Positions 8,420 to 17,125 of a stretch of 52,865 nucleotides of DNA are shown here, piece after piece. The DNA lies in the NCBI GenBank assembly GCA_005518205.2, contig RFFC02000024.1, forward strand, positions 1-52,865, read 5' to 3'. The notes under the pieces are model-generated. The model saw nothing but the letters and a program-made list of their open reading frames with translations, ran no database searches and was not told where the DNA came from. Source of the DNA: Hormoscilla sp. GUM202. Lineage in GTDB: Bacteria; Cyanobacteriota; Cyanobacteriia; Cyanobacteriales; Desertifilaceae. Numbering within the stretch: the stretch's first letter is position 1; each line of letters opens with the position of its first letter. The translations under genes were made by a program, and so were the position numbers.

Positions 8420-9385
8420 ATGCTTAAAGGGAAACCCGCTCTGGTCATAGATGTTACCTACCGCTGCAATGCCACATGCGGGTATTGCCAGTGGGGAGCG
8501 CCCGGCGCGCGCGGACGGGAAATAACAGATAACTTGCGTGTTCCCGCCGGGACCCTGTCGGCGCTTGGCATTAAGCGGGTGGTGTTTTCGGGCGGCGAAC
8601 CTTTGTTACGCGGCGATTTGGAAAAGATCGCCGCCTATTACAGGGAAGCCGGAATTAATTCCGTGGTTGTTATTAGCAACGGTTTGCGTTTGTTTCCGAA
8701 CCGGCTTAAGTCCTTGCTTGGTGCCGGCGTAACCGGTGTTTCGGCGTCTTTGGACGGCGTAACACCGGATGTCGCCCACGCCTCCAGAGGAATGACCGGG
8801 ACCCAGCACGAGAAAATAATGCGCAATATTGAGGCGGCTCTGGAATTTAGATGGCAAATGCAGCGACCGTTTGAATTTGTCGTCAACACGGTTTTGTCAA
8901 AAGCCAATCTTAAGTTGGAACACATGGCGGCCTTGGTTGATTTTTGCAATCGCCATAGCGCTGACTGGCTTAAGTTCAATCCGGTTTTTGACGACGGTTA
9001 CTTGGGGGCAAACGCGCCGTGGTTAAATTTTTCCCGGGATGACGCCAAGCTCATCCGCGAGTTAGGGGAAATTGTCACCGCCCGCGCCGCCATTAAAACC
9101 AACCCTCCATGGTTTTGGAATACGGTTGCGGATGTGGTTGGCGGGGAAAAGCGCTTAAAGGGCGGCTCATGCGGATTGGACAAGGGACAAGTTTTGTTGG
9201 CGCGCGGAGAATTAAAATTTTGCGCGTGGATCAAAACTCCCGTTTATGGCCGCGCGACCGAAACAATTTCCGCCGAACAATCGCGGCTGGCAATAGCCAA
9301 ATTTCGGCGCGCGCGCGCTTCCTGTCGGACCGGCGCTTGGTGCTTTTGTCTGCAGGACATTGGACATCGCTGGGAGGTTGAATGA
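8420..9385 (+). CDS. Radical SAM protein with C-terminal cysteine-rich region
   Basis: 321 residues. CNATCGYC at residues 16-23 is the CX3CX2C cluster that binds the SAM-cleaving [4Fe-4S]; FSGGEPLLRGD is the SAM-binding GGE motif; LDGV and FNPV strands follow as in the partial TIM barrel. C-terminal cysteines (SCGL, FCAW, SCRTGAWCFCLQD) could hold an auxiliary cluster of the SPASM/twitch kind. The last third lies in the 272-bp repeat. The end of the protein may be altered, because a GC-repeat run differs by 2 bases between copies and changes the frame. It sits between a reductase-gene fragment and a glycosyltransferase start, in GC-rich, HIP1-free DNA. Substrate unknown. Confidence 0.8.
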   Translation: MLKGKPALVIDVTYRCNATCGYCQWGAPGARGREITDNLRVPAGTLSALGIKRVVFSGGEPLLRGDLEKIAAYYREAGINSVVVISNGLRLFPNRLKSLLGAGVTGVSASLDGVTPDVAHASRGMTGTQHEKIMRNIEAALEFRWQMQRPFEFVVNTVLSKANLKLEHMAALVDFCNRHSADWLKFNPVFDDGYLGANAPWLNFSRDDAKLIRELGEIVTARAAIKTNPPWFWNTVADVVGGEKRLKGGSCGLDKGQVLLARGELKFCAWIKTPVYGRATETISAEQSRLAIAKFRRARASCRTGAWCFCLQDIGHRWEVE

Positions 9386-9465
9386 ATGAAAAAGTTACTC
9401 TTGATATTCTCATTCCGTCCTACCGGGCGGGCGAACCCCACTTGTTGGGGATGCTGAACATTCGC
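9194..9465 (+). repeat. 272-bp direct repeat, copy 2
   Basis: Second copy of 6670-6942, in its apparently original setting at the 3' end of the radical SAM gene. Recombination between the copies would delete 2.5 kb, or release it as a circle. Confidence 0.9.
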
Positions 9466-9477
9466 CATATGAGATAG
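9382..9477 (+). pseudogene. Truncated glycosyltransferase start
   Basis: An ATG at 9382 gives MNEKVTLDILIPSYR, the same N terminus as the glycosyltransferase at 6862. Homology stops after codon 28 (9465) and the frame ends at 9477. It overlaps the end of the radical SAM gene by 4 bases, as a translationally coupled pair would. Confidence 0.85.
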
Positions 9478-9801
9478 ATAAAAGCATCATGGAAGTAGCA
9501 AAAGCGCTGAGGGAATTGATAAATGACACTAAATATGTTATTATAGAAGAAGCAGCTAGGGGAAAAGATGGGCTTGAAGAGAAACCTATTGAAGGGAGTA
9601 GTTCAGTGGAACAGCGGTGGCAGTTGGGTCTCTGAGGGCGAGGATGACTATCATCCCGATCGAGAATACCTAGCCAAGATTAAGCAGTTTGAATTGGGCA
9701 ATATTAGTCTCTCATGAGAGGAGACGGGCAAATTTGAGGTTGTCGCCCTCTCGGATATCAAGAGATATCAAAAGTTGTCAAAAAACAAGAGGTAGAGAGT
9801 T
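9468..9801 (+). other. Degenerate coding debris before the cluster
   Basis: Two short open stretches in different frames (about 9468-9632, YEIDKSIMEVAKALRELIND..., and about 9610-9717, ending in EYLAKIKQFELGNISLS) look like remains of coding sequence, but I recognise no family. No RNA gene or clear promoter is visible. AAGAGGTAGAG just before 9802 can act as ribosome site for the next gene. Confidence 0.35.
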
Positions 9802-10491
9802 TTGATTCAAACCATTAATAAACCCAAAACAGCCAATAATGTCAGCAGTTTTGATGCGATTAAGGAAGCCCACAAGCTTTCGGGAAATCCTGAGGAGATC
9901 AAGGAGTACTACGATAAATGGTCGCTCGCCTATGACCACGATGTGCAAAATGAAGCCTACTGCGGTCCTGAGTACATTGCGGCGTATTTGGATTTGTTGC
10001 CCAAGGAAAATGGCAAGTTTTTGAATTTACGCAATCCTGCGCTCGAAATCATAGATGCTGGTTGTGGAACGGGTCTGGTTGGTCTGGCGTTAAGTCGCAA
10101 AGGCTATAAAAATATTGATGGGTTCGATCTGTCCGATGGTATGGTTTCCGAAGCTGGAAAAACAGAGGCTTATCGAAATTTAACCGGTGGATGTGACATG
10201 ACTCAACGCATTGAAGCCTACCCTGATAATCACTATGATGCGGCTGTTAGTTGCGGGGTTTTCACCCTGGGTCACGTGCCCCCCACGGCCCTGGAAGAAA
10301 TGATTCGCTTTACTAAGCCTGGCGGGTTGGTGGTTGTAAGCACTCGCAAAAGTTATTACGAGAGCACGGATTTTCAAGAGGTTTGCGATCGCCTGCTTGC
10401 AGAAAACAAGGCCAAGCTGGTGAGCTCGATTATTGACGGGCCATACATTGCGGAAGAAGACGCTCACTATTGGGCGTTTAAGGTTTGCTAA
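9802..10491 (+). CDS. Class I SAM-dependent methyltransferase 1
   Basis: 229 residues. IIDAGCGTGLVG is SAM-binding motif I, DGFDLSDGMV is motif II and FTKPGGLVVVSTR follows in the usual place; the overall pattern is of the small Williams-Beuren/METTL27-like type. The start is a TTG at 9802 behind GAGGTAGAG. It is the first gene of a one-direction cluster and is followed by MDR oxidoreductases. A second, diverged methyltransferase at 14278 occupies the same position before another MDR pair, so the three-gene module appears duplicated. A small-molecule acceptor is likely from family and context; which atom is methylated is unknown. Confidence 0.85.
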   Translation: MIQTINKPKTANNVSSFDAIKEAHKLSGNPEEIKEYYDKWSLAYDHDVQNEAYCGPEYIAAYLDLLPKENGKFLNLRNPALEIIDAGCGTGLVGLALSRKGYKNIDGFDLSDGMVSEAGKTEAYRNLTGGCDMTQRIEAYPDNHYDAAVSCGVFTLGHVPPTALEEMIRFTKPGGLVVVSTRKSYYESTDFQEVCDRLLAENKAKLVSSIIDGPYIAEEDAHYWAFKVC

Positions 10492-10781
10492 AGCAAAAAT
10501 GCAGATCGCGGTGGTATAGCGACGCTAAATCATTTGTGTTTTTATTCTGGAGTCTAACGGCTGAAAGAATTGCCGGGTAAGGATTTCAGAAACATATTGC
10601 ACAACTTATTTAGTGGATCTATATAGGGGTTGGGTTGAATAATGAAACCAAACGGGCTCCCGTGAGTGGGTGTTAGGTTAGAGTTTTGTTAGTTCAGCCC
10701 AGCCGCTCGATTAGCTGATAACCATTGTCACCGTGCAAAAAATAGTATATGCTTGTGCGGGATAATTATTGTAGAATAACC
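10492..10781 (+). other. 290-bp spacer between methyltransferase 1 and the MDR genes
   Basis: No ORF or RNA gene seen. A weak promoter-like pair (TTGTCA at 10725 and TATATG at 10747, 16 bases apart) precedes the next gene. This is suggestive only. Confidence 0.25.
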
Positions 10782-11708
10782 ATGACCCAGCTCATGCAGG
10801 CGGTGGTGCTCACGGGCCACGGCGGACCAGAAAAATTGGTATATACCCAAGTGGATAAACCCTGTCCCCAAGCAGGGGAGGTTCTCATTCAAGTAGGAGC
10901 CTGTTCCGTGAATAACACGGACTTGAATGCCCGCACGGGATGGTATACCGCAAAACAGGAGTTTGAAGCTATTCTCAAAGATAAGGCTTCCACAAGCATC
11001 CAGAGCTCAACGGCTTGGGGAGGAGTCTCCATTGAATTCCCTCGGATTCAAGGGGCCGATATTGTTGGGAAAGTGGTGGAAGTGGGTGCTGGCGTTGACC
11101 AAAATCTCTTGCAGCAACGGGTCATGGTGGATCCATGGATTAGGGATAAGTCTTCAGCGAGCGATCGCTATGTGGGCAGCGAATTGGATGGCGGATTTGC
11201 AGAATATGCTGTTATTCCCACATCTAATGTTTATCCGATCCAGTCCCCCCTATCTGACATTGAACTGGCCTGCTTTCCCTGCTCCTATTCTACTGCTGAA
11301 AATATGCTGGTCAAAGGCCGCGTCACTGGCAGCGATACGGTACTTATTATGGGTGCTTCTGGGGGGGTGGGTAGTGCTCTCATTCAACTGTGCAAGCTGC
11401 GGGGTGCGAAAGTTATCGCGATCGCCAGTCCCAGCAAGCAAGCATTTGTCCGGAAGCTGGGAGCGGATTTTGTTTACAATCGAGATGAAAAAATAATTAA
11501 ATCTTTAGCTGACCATGCCATTACAGTGTATCTTGACACTGTTGGTGGAGTGCATTTTCCCCAATTGCTGAAGAAGTTGCAAGTGGGAGGAAGGTACGTG
11601 ATCTGCGGGGCCATCGAGGAAATCAAAAACTATGACAGAATTAATGAATGCAGTTGTTCTTACGGGATATGGCGGTCCAGAAAAATTAGTTTACACTCAA
11701 GTTCCTAA
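10782..11708 (+). pseudogene. MDR-family oxidoreductase 1, C-terminally truncated
   Basis: The first ~275 residues match the three other MDR proteins in the cluster (GGPEKLVYTQV, FPRIQGADIVGKVVE, GSELDGGFAEYAV and the nucleotide motif GASGGVGSA). After VGGRYVICGAI the homology ends abruptly. The frame then runs through the start of the next MDR gene (ATG at 11632) in another frame and stops at 11708. The last ~80 residues of the fold, including the substrate-side C-terminal part, are therefore missing. Deletion by recombination between paralogues is the simplest cause. A frame extension upstream to 10749 lacks similarity. Probably inactive. Confidence 0.8.
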
Positions 11709-12702
11709 ACCCACTCCCCAGAAAGGAGAAGTATTGATCGAAGTGGGAGCTTGTTCTATAAACAATGCAGATATAAATACCCGCACTGGGTGGTATGCAG
11801 CAGATGAAGGGTTTCAAGAAATTCTGCAAGATACCAAGACCAACGAGGGAGGAAAAGCAACCTGGAATCAAATGGGTGTTACATTTCCTCGAATTCAAGG
11901 AGCAGATATAGTGGGAAAAGTGGTCGAAATTGGTGAAGGTCTCGCGCCAGAGATACTGAATCAACGAGTGATTGTATATCCTTGGGTTCGTACTGCTAAA
12001 TTTGCAGAATATCAGTATGTCGGCAGCGAACTTGATGGAGGTTTTGCTGAGTATGCCGTCGTTCCAGCCACCAATGCTTACCCCATTAATTCGGATCTAC
12101 CCGATACTCAGTTAGCAACGCTGCCCTGTGCTTATTCCACAGCAGAAAATATGTTAACTAAAGCCAGAGTTGCAGCTAGAGATACAGTATTAATCACGGG
12201 AGCATCTGGTGGTGTGGGTAGTGCGGCAATTCAATTATGCAAAATTCGCGGGGCAGTAGTTATTGCTATTGTGGGAGCGAACAAAGAGCATTTAGCTAAG
12301 GAGTTGGGTGCTGATTACGTTTATTGCCGAGACGACCAACTCGCTTCTAATTTGGCGAAGCATGAAATTACGGTGAGCGCGGATGTAGTAGGAGGAGAAT
12401 ATTTTAGTCTGGTCTTCAAAAGTCTGGTTGTGGGCGGAAGGTATGTTACTTCTGGTGCGATCGCCGGTCCACTGGTTGAGTTAGATTTGCGAGATCTGAT
12501 TTACAAGGACGTGGAGATGAAAGGAGGAAACCGTTATGAACCAGAAGTGTTTCAGAACTTGCTCGGATATATCGAACGAGGTCTATTGAATCCTCCAGTC
12601 GCGAAAGTTTTCCCCCTGAGTCAAATGCAAGAGGCTCAGAAATTTTTTCAAAGCAAAAGCTTTTTTGGTAAAGTTGTAATTACACCTGAAAACAACGGTT
12701 AA
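11632..12702 (+). CDS. MDR-family (quinone oxidoreductase-like) dehydrogenase 2
   Basis: 356 residues, full length. N-terminal GroES-like domain with GGPEKLVYTQVP, then FPRIQGADIVGKV, GSELDGGFAEYAVVP, and a Rossmann domain with GASGGVGSAAIQL binding NAD(P)H. The cysteine ligands of zinc alcohol dehydrogenases are absent (SINNADI where the catalytic Cys would be), so this is a zinc-independent enoyl/quinone reductase type. Likely reaction: hydride transfer to or from a C=C or C=O of a small substrate. It overlaps the tail of the truncated paralogue and is followed 47 bases later by the hydroxyacid dehydrogenase. Confidence 0.88.
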   Translation: MTELMNAVVLTGYGGPEKLVYTQVPKPTPQKGEVLIEVGACSINNADINTRTGWYAADEGFQEILQDTKTNEGGKATWNQMGVTFPRIQGADIVGKVVEIGEGLAPEILNQRVIVYPWVRTAKFAEYQYVGSELDGGFAEYAVVPATNAYPINSDLPDTQLATLPCAYSTAENMLTKARVAARDTVLITGASGGVGSAAIQLCKIRGAVVIAIVGANKEHLAKELGADYVYCRDDQLASNLAKHEITVSADVVGGEYFSLVFKSLVVGGRYVTSGAIAGPLVELDLRDLIYKDVEMKGGNRYEPEVFQNLLGYIERGLLNPPVAKVFPLSQMQEAQKFFQSKSFFGKVVITPENNG

Positions 12703-12749
12703 TCCATAAAGCGGTCTATTGGTCACAATTGAAATTATCAAAGGAAATT

Positions 12750-14063
12750 ATGGGTAAGCAGAAAATTGCCTACATCGGCACGGGTGCAATGGGCAAACAG
12801 CACATCTACAAATTGCTTAAGGATGGGTATGAAGTCCAAGTTTATGATAAGTATCCAGAAGCAGCAAAAACGGTAATCGAAAAAGGGGCAGTTTGGAAAG
12901 ACAGTCCCAAGGAAGTTGCCAAAGGCGCGGATCTGGTGATTACCAATTTACCCTTACCCCATCATGTCTTAGAAAATATGTTAGGGGACACTGGCGCAGT
13001 GGAAGGCATGAGACCCGGTGCAACTTGGATGGATTTCTCCACGACCGACTACCACAATACCCAACATATTGCCCAAGAAGCCGCCAAAAAAGGTCTATTC
13101 AGCCTAGAATCCCCCGTGAGCAATCTCTCCCACATGGGAGTGGATTTTTGCAATGCGAGTTTCTATGTCAGTGGAGATCGGGAAGGGTACGATCTGAGTA
13201 AAGAAACCCTAGATGCGATCGGCAAAATTTCCTTTTTTGTGAGTGATACGATCGGAGAAGCCCAAACAGTAAAACTCCTAACCAACTTGTTATTTTATGC
13301 GCAAATGTTGACATTAGGGGAAGCGCTGATGATATGTAAAATCAATAATATACCACTGCTATGGATGTGGGATTATATCCGAGCGTCCAAAGGGAATAGT
13401 GTGGTGACAGAGCAAGTAACCCCCTTTATTTTTGATGGCAGTTATGACTATTCCTGTTCTTTGGAAATTACGGTGAAAGATACCGATTTAACTGTCAAAT
13501 TAGCCGACGAACTCAATGTGCCTTTACCTCTAGGGCGTATTGTTGAAGAGCGATATCGGGAAGCCGGACAGAAATATGATGCCCATGATAATCATGTGAA
13601 AGTCACTAAATTAATTGAAGAGGACAACAATTTAGATTTAAGAGTGCCAGATTTTACAGCGCCATCGCCTTATGGTTTGAATCGCAGTTACGTTCATTCT
13701 GAGACAAAAGTAGCAGATAGTTTTGGTCGGATTAAACCCCTTCCCTATCAACTGGAGTACGATTCACCAGAACCTTTGCAAGATGAGAAGTTGATGGATA
13801 TCGCCCAATCTCTGACGGATTTGATGGCTTATATCAATTACTTAATCTTAGGGGAAGCTAATCAGTTAGGAAAAAACATGGGATTGACCGATGAATTATT
13901 AGTGAATGTGATTCGTTGGAGTGTTGGAACCTGTTGGGTATCTGATAATATTGATACTTATCAACCCAACCCAGAGATTGTAGGGAAAATCAAATCTTTT
14001 GACTTTGGCCGCCAAGCGAAGCTTCCAGTCCTTACTAAAATGCTGGCACACCTAAGTTCTTAA
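12750..14063 (+). CDS. Two-lobed beta-hydroxyacid dehydrogenase (3-hydroxyisobutyrate dehydrogenase-like)
   Basis: 437 residues from the ATG at 12750, preceded by AAAGGA. IAYIGTGAMG at the N terminus is the NAD(P)-binding loop; LESPVSN stands where the family has its substrate-binding serine/glycine motif, and GEAQTVKLLTNLL supplies the catalytic lysine. The family norm is ~290 residues. Here an extra ~140 residues (after residue ~290) look like a second copy of the all-helical dimerisation domain (AYINYLILGEANQLGKNMGL repeats the pattern of YAQMLTLGEALMICKINNIPL). Two-lobed members act on imines or larger hydroxyacids; the substrate here is unknown. It lies between the two methyltransferase-MDR-MDR modules. 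Confidence 0.85.
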   Translation: MGKQKIAYIGTGAMGKQHIYKLLKDGYEVQVYDKYPEAAKTVIEKGAVWKDSPKEVAKGADLVITNLPLPHHVLENMLGDTGAVEGMRPGATWMDFSTTDYHNTQHIAQEAAKKGLFSLESPVSNLSHMGVDFCNASFYVSGDREGYDLSKETLDAIGKISFFVSDTIGEAQTVKLLTNLLFYAQMLTLGEALMICKINNIPLLWMWDYIRASKGNSVVTEQVTPFIFDGSYDYSCSLEITVKDTDLTVKLADELNVPLPLGRIVEERYREAGQKYDAHDNHVKVTKLIEEDNNLDLRVPDFTAPSPYGLNRSYVHSETKVADSFGRIKPLPYQLEYDSPEPLQDEKLMDIAQSLTDLMAYINYLILGEANQLGKNMGLTDELLVNVIRWSVGTCWVSDNIDTYQPNPEIVGKIKSFDFGRQAKLPVLTKMLAHLSS

Positions 14064-14073
14064 GAACAGAGAC

Positions 14074-14163
14074 AGGACTTACGCAGAGACGCTATCTGTA
14101 AGGTGCGCCACAGCGCACGAGACACTATATGTAGCTTTAGGGCTGGCGATTTGCGTAAGTCCT
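14074..14163. mobile_element. 90-bp MITE-like element
   Basis: Perfect 12-bp terminal inverted repeats, AGGACTTACGCA at 14074-14085 and TGCGTAAGTCCT at 14152-14163, enclose 66 bases without an ORF. GACTTACGCA-type ends are common on cyanobacterial IS-derived miniature elements. No clear target duplication. It splits the cluster into two presumed transcription units, and its hairpin may also hinder read-through. Confidence 0.6.
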
Positions 14164-14277
14164 GAGAGAAATAATGAGTGCATAAATATCTTGCTACCAA
14201 GTTAACAGAAAAAAACGCCGAATAAATTGGGAATAAGATGTGTCAAGCTAATTAGCAATAAATTGGAGTCAAAAAAT

Positions 14278-14901
14278 ATGAGTGCAGACAATAAAGTAGA
14301 ATTAGTCTATAATTCTCAAAACCATCAAGAATTAGGCGAAAATTATGATTTGTGGGCGAAGGATTACGACCGAGAACTGGAAAAAAAATATGGTTATTTA
14401 GCTCCTTTGCCAGCATTAGAGTTATTAGCAAAATATTTGCCTAAATCTGCTAAAATTTTAGATGCTGGTGCAGGTACAGGTTTGATAGGAGAGCTTCTTA
14501 ATCAGCGCGGTTACAACAACATTGAAGGAATTGATTTATCCCCAGGAATGTTGGAGGAAGCCCGGATAAAGAATGTCTACAATGGTCTCTACCAAATGGT
14601 TTTAGGAGAACCCCTAGACTTTGCTACAGACTCCTTTGATGCCATCATCAGCGTTGGTACATTCACTTATAATCACGCCCCAAGCAACTCTTTTGATGAA
14701 TTGGTTCGGATTACAAAACCAGGCGGATACATTATTTTTACATTACGCCTAGACTTCTACAAAGATAGTGATTTTCCAATAAAAATGTCGGCACTAGAAG
14801 AAGCTGGTAAGTGGAAAATCGTTGAAATCAGCGAAGAATATCGATGTTTCGCTAAAACTGAACCAGATGTATATGTAAAAGCTTGGAATTATCAGGTTTA
14901 G
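14278..14901 (+). CDS. Class I SAM-dependent methyltransferase 2
   Basis: 207 residues from the ATG at 14278, with TTGGAGTC upstream; an open frame back to 14227 is not conserved. Motif I is ILDAGAGTGLIG, motif II EGIDLSPGML, and RITKPGGYIIFTLR follows. It is a diverged paralogue of the methyltransferase at 9802 (same spacing of motifs, similar YD.WA.DYD N terminus). It is followed after 40 bases by MDR 3 and lies in a tight run of genes to 18229, so probably one transcript. Confidence 0.85.
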   Translation: MSADNKVELVYNSQNHQELGENYDLWAKDYDRELEKKYGYLAPLPALELLAKYLPKSAKILDAGAGTGLIGELLNQRGYNNIEGIDLSPGMLEEARIKNVYNGLYQMVLGEPLDFATDSFDAIISVGTFTYNHAPSNSFDELVRITKPGGYIIFTLRLDFYKDSDFPIKMSALEEAGKWKIVEISEEYRCFAKTEPDVYVKAWNYQV

Positions 14902-14941
14902 TAGAGATAAAGTAGCTCAATTTTCAAGGGATTTAAAAGCG

Positions 14942-16000
14942 ATGACAGAGTTAATGAATGCTGTTGTTCTTACTGGGCATGGAGGACCAGAAAAGTTAGT
15001 CTTTACTCAAGTGCCTAAGCCCAAGGTGCAGAAAGGACAAGTCTTAATCAAAGTGGGAGCTTGTTCAATTAACAATGCAGATTTGAATATCCGCACTGGG
15101 TGGTATGCAGCAGAGTCAGGGTTTCAAGAAATTCTGCAAGATACTAAAAGTAATGATGACAAAACAGCAACTTGGAATCAGGCAGGTATCAAATTTCCTC
15201 GAATTCAAGGCTCGGATATAGTCGGGGAAGTCGTAGAAATTGGTGAAGATGTCAATCCAGAAATACTTAACCAACGGGTAATTGTCGATCCTTGGATTCG
15301 TGCTGAGAAATTAGCAGACTACCAATATATAGGCAGTGAATTTGATGGTGGTTTTGCTGAATATGCAGTAGTTCCGACTACTAATATTTACCCGATTAAT
15401 TCATCCCTATCTGACGTTGAGTTATCAACTCTACCCTGTTCCTATGCTACAGCAGAAAATATGTTGACTAAGGGCAGAGTATCGGCAGAAGATACAGTAT
15501 TAATTATGGGAGCTTCCGGTGGTGTTGGCAGTGCAGCAATTCAACTATTAAAAATTCGTGGAGCAACAACGATCGCTATTGTGGGAGCGAACAAGGAGCA
15601 TTTAGCTAAGGAGCTAGGAGCCGATCGCGTTTATTGTCGAGATGAGCAACTAGCTGCCAATTTAGAGAATCATAAAGTTACTGTTAGCTTAGATACAGTA
15701 GGCGGAGAGTATTTTAATCTTATGTTTAAAAGCCTTTGTATTGGCGGAAGGTATGTAAGTTGTGGAGCAATAGGAGGTCCGATGGTTTCCTTAGATTTGC
15801 GAGACTTAATTTACAAAGATACAAAAATGCTCGGAGCAACTCGCCTTGCACCAGAAGTGTTTGAAAACTTGCTTCAGTACGTTGAAAAAGGTCTATTGAA
15901 ACCTCCAGTAGCTAAAGTTTTTCCTTTAAGTGAAATTAGAGAAGCTCAGAATTTTTTTCAAAGCAAATATTTTTTCGGCAAAGTTGTAATTACACTCTAG
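14942..16000 (+). CDS. MDR-family dehydrogenase 3
   Basis: 352 residues, closely related to MDR 2 and 4. Shares GGPEKLVFTQVPKP, FPRIQGSDIVGEVVE, GSEFDGGFAEYAVVP, GASGGVGSAAIQL and the conserved end FF.SKYFFGKVVIT. Zinc ligands are missing. The close paralogues may act on successive or stereochemically different intermediates, or may simply be recent copies; the sequence does not decide. Confidence 0.88.
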   Translation: MTELMNAVVLTGHGGPEKLVFTQVPKPKVQKGQVLIKVGACSINNADLNIRTGWYAAESGFQEILQDTKSNDDKTATWNQAGIKFPRIQGSDIVGEVVEIGEDVNPEILNQRVIVDPWIRAEKLADYQYIGSEFDGGFAEYAVVPTTNIYPINSSLSDVELSTLPCSYATAENMLTKGRVSAEDTVLIMGASGGVGSAAIQLLKIRGATTIAIVGANKEHLAKELGADRVYCRDEQLAANLENHKVTVSLDTVGGEYFNLMFKSLCIGGRYVSCGAIGGPMVSLDLRDLIYKDTKMLGATRLAPEVFENLLQYVEKGLLKPPVAKVFPLSEIREAQNFFQSKYFFGKVVITL

Positions 16001-16029
16001 AATAAATATCCTAATTAAAGGGAAGAAAA

Positions 16030-17112
16030 ATGACAACAAAGTTAATGAATGCTGCTATTCTCACTGGACGTGGGGGACCGGAGAAATTAATCTATACCCA
16101 AGTACCGAAACCGAAACCTCAAGCAGGAGAAGTATTAATTAAAGTAACAGCTTGTTCTGTTAATAACACAGACATAAACACCCGTACTAACTGGTATACT
16201 GCAACATCAGGTTTTCAGGAGCTACTCCAAGATATTGAAATCAGCGATAGCGAAGCATCTACTAGCTCATATCATAGTGGAGTAGAATTTCCCATAGAAT
16301 TTCCCAGAATTCAAGGTGCAGATATTGTTGGACAAGTTGTAGAAATAGGTTCTGGCGTAGAGCCTCAACTATTGCAGCAAAGAGTGATTGTTAGCCCATG
16401 GATAGAGGAAGAACATCTCGAAAAATATCGATTTGTTGGTAGCGAACTAGATGGTGGTTTTGCTGAATACGTCAGTATTCCTGCAAGTATTGTCTACCCA
16501 ATTAATTCATCATTATCTGATATAGAGTTAGCAACCTTACCCTGTTCCTATGGTACGGCAGAAAATATGTTGACTAAAGGAAGAGTTTCAGAAAAAGATA
16601 CAGTGTTAATTATTGGAGCTTCTGGTGGTGTAGGTAGTGCCGCAATTCAATTATGCAAAATTCGTGGAGCCAAAGTTATTGCTGTAGTGGGAGATAACAA
16701 AGAGAATTTAGCTAAGGAGTTGGGAGCTGACTACGTTTATAAACGAGACAAACAACTAGCTGCTAATCTGAAAACCCATCAAATTAATGTTAGCTTAGAT
16801 GTTGTTGTCGGAGAATATTTTAATCTGGCTTTCAAAAGTCTTTGTATAGGAGGAAGATATGTGAGCTGTGGAGCTATAGGAGGTCCAATAGCTTCCTTAG
16901 ATTTGCGAGATTTAATTTATAAAGATACTGAAATGATGGGAGCAACTCGCTTTGAACCAGGAGTATTTCAGCAATTGATCGGGTATGTTGAAAAAGGTCT
17001 CTTGAATCCTCCAGTAGCTAAACTTTTTCCCCTCAGTGAAATCAAAGAAGCTCAGAAGTTTTTCCAAACTAAAAGCTTTTTTGGCAAAGTTGTCATTACC
17101 CCCTCTGTATAA
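16030..17112 (+). CDS. MDR-family dehydrogenase 4
   Basis: 360 residues with AAAGGGAAG 7 bases before the ATG. Same architecture as its neighbours, with a slightly longer loop around residues 75-95 and GASGGVGSAAIQL for cofactor binding. The usual DTVGGEYF has become DVVVGEYF. It ends 13 bases before the enolase-superfamily gene, which implies co-translation. Confidence 0.88.
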   Translation: MTTKLMNAAILTGRGGPEKLIYTQVPKPKPQAGEVLIKVTACSVNNTDINTRTNWYTATSGFQELLQDIEISDSEASTSSYHSGVEFPIEFPRIQGADIVGQVVEIGSGVEPQLLQQRVIVSPWIEEEHLEKYRFVGSELDGGFAEYVSIPASIVYPINSSLSDIELATLPCSYGTAENMLTKGRVSEKDTVLIIGASGGVGSAAIQLCKIRGAKVIAVVGDNKENLAKELGADYVYKRDKQLAANLKTHQINVSLDVVVGEYFNLAFKSLCIGGRYVSCGAIGGPIASLDLRDLIYKDTEMMGATRFEPGVFQQLIGYVEKGLLNPPVAKLFPLSEIKEAQKFFQTKSFFGKVVITPSV

Positions 17113-17125
17113 ACTTACATAGATC

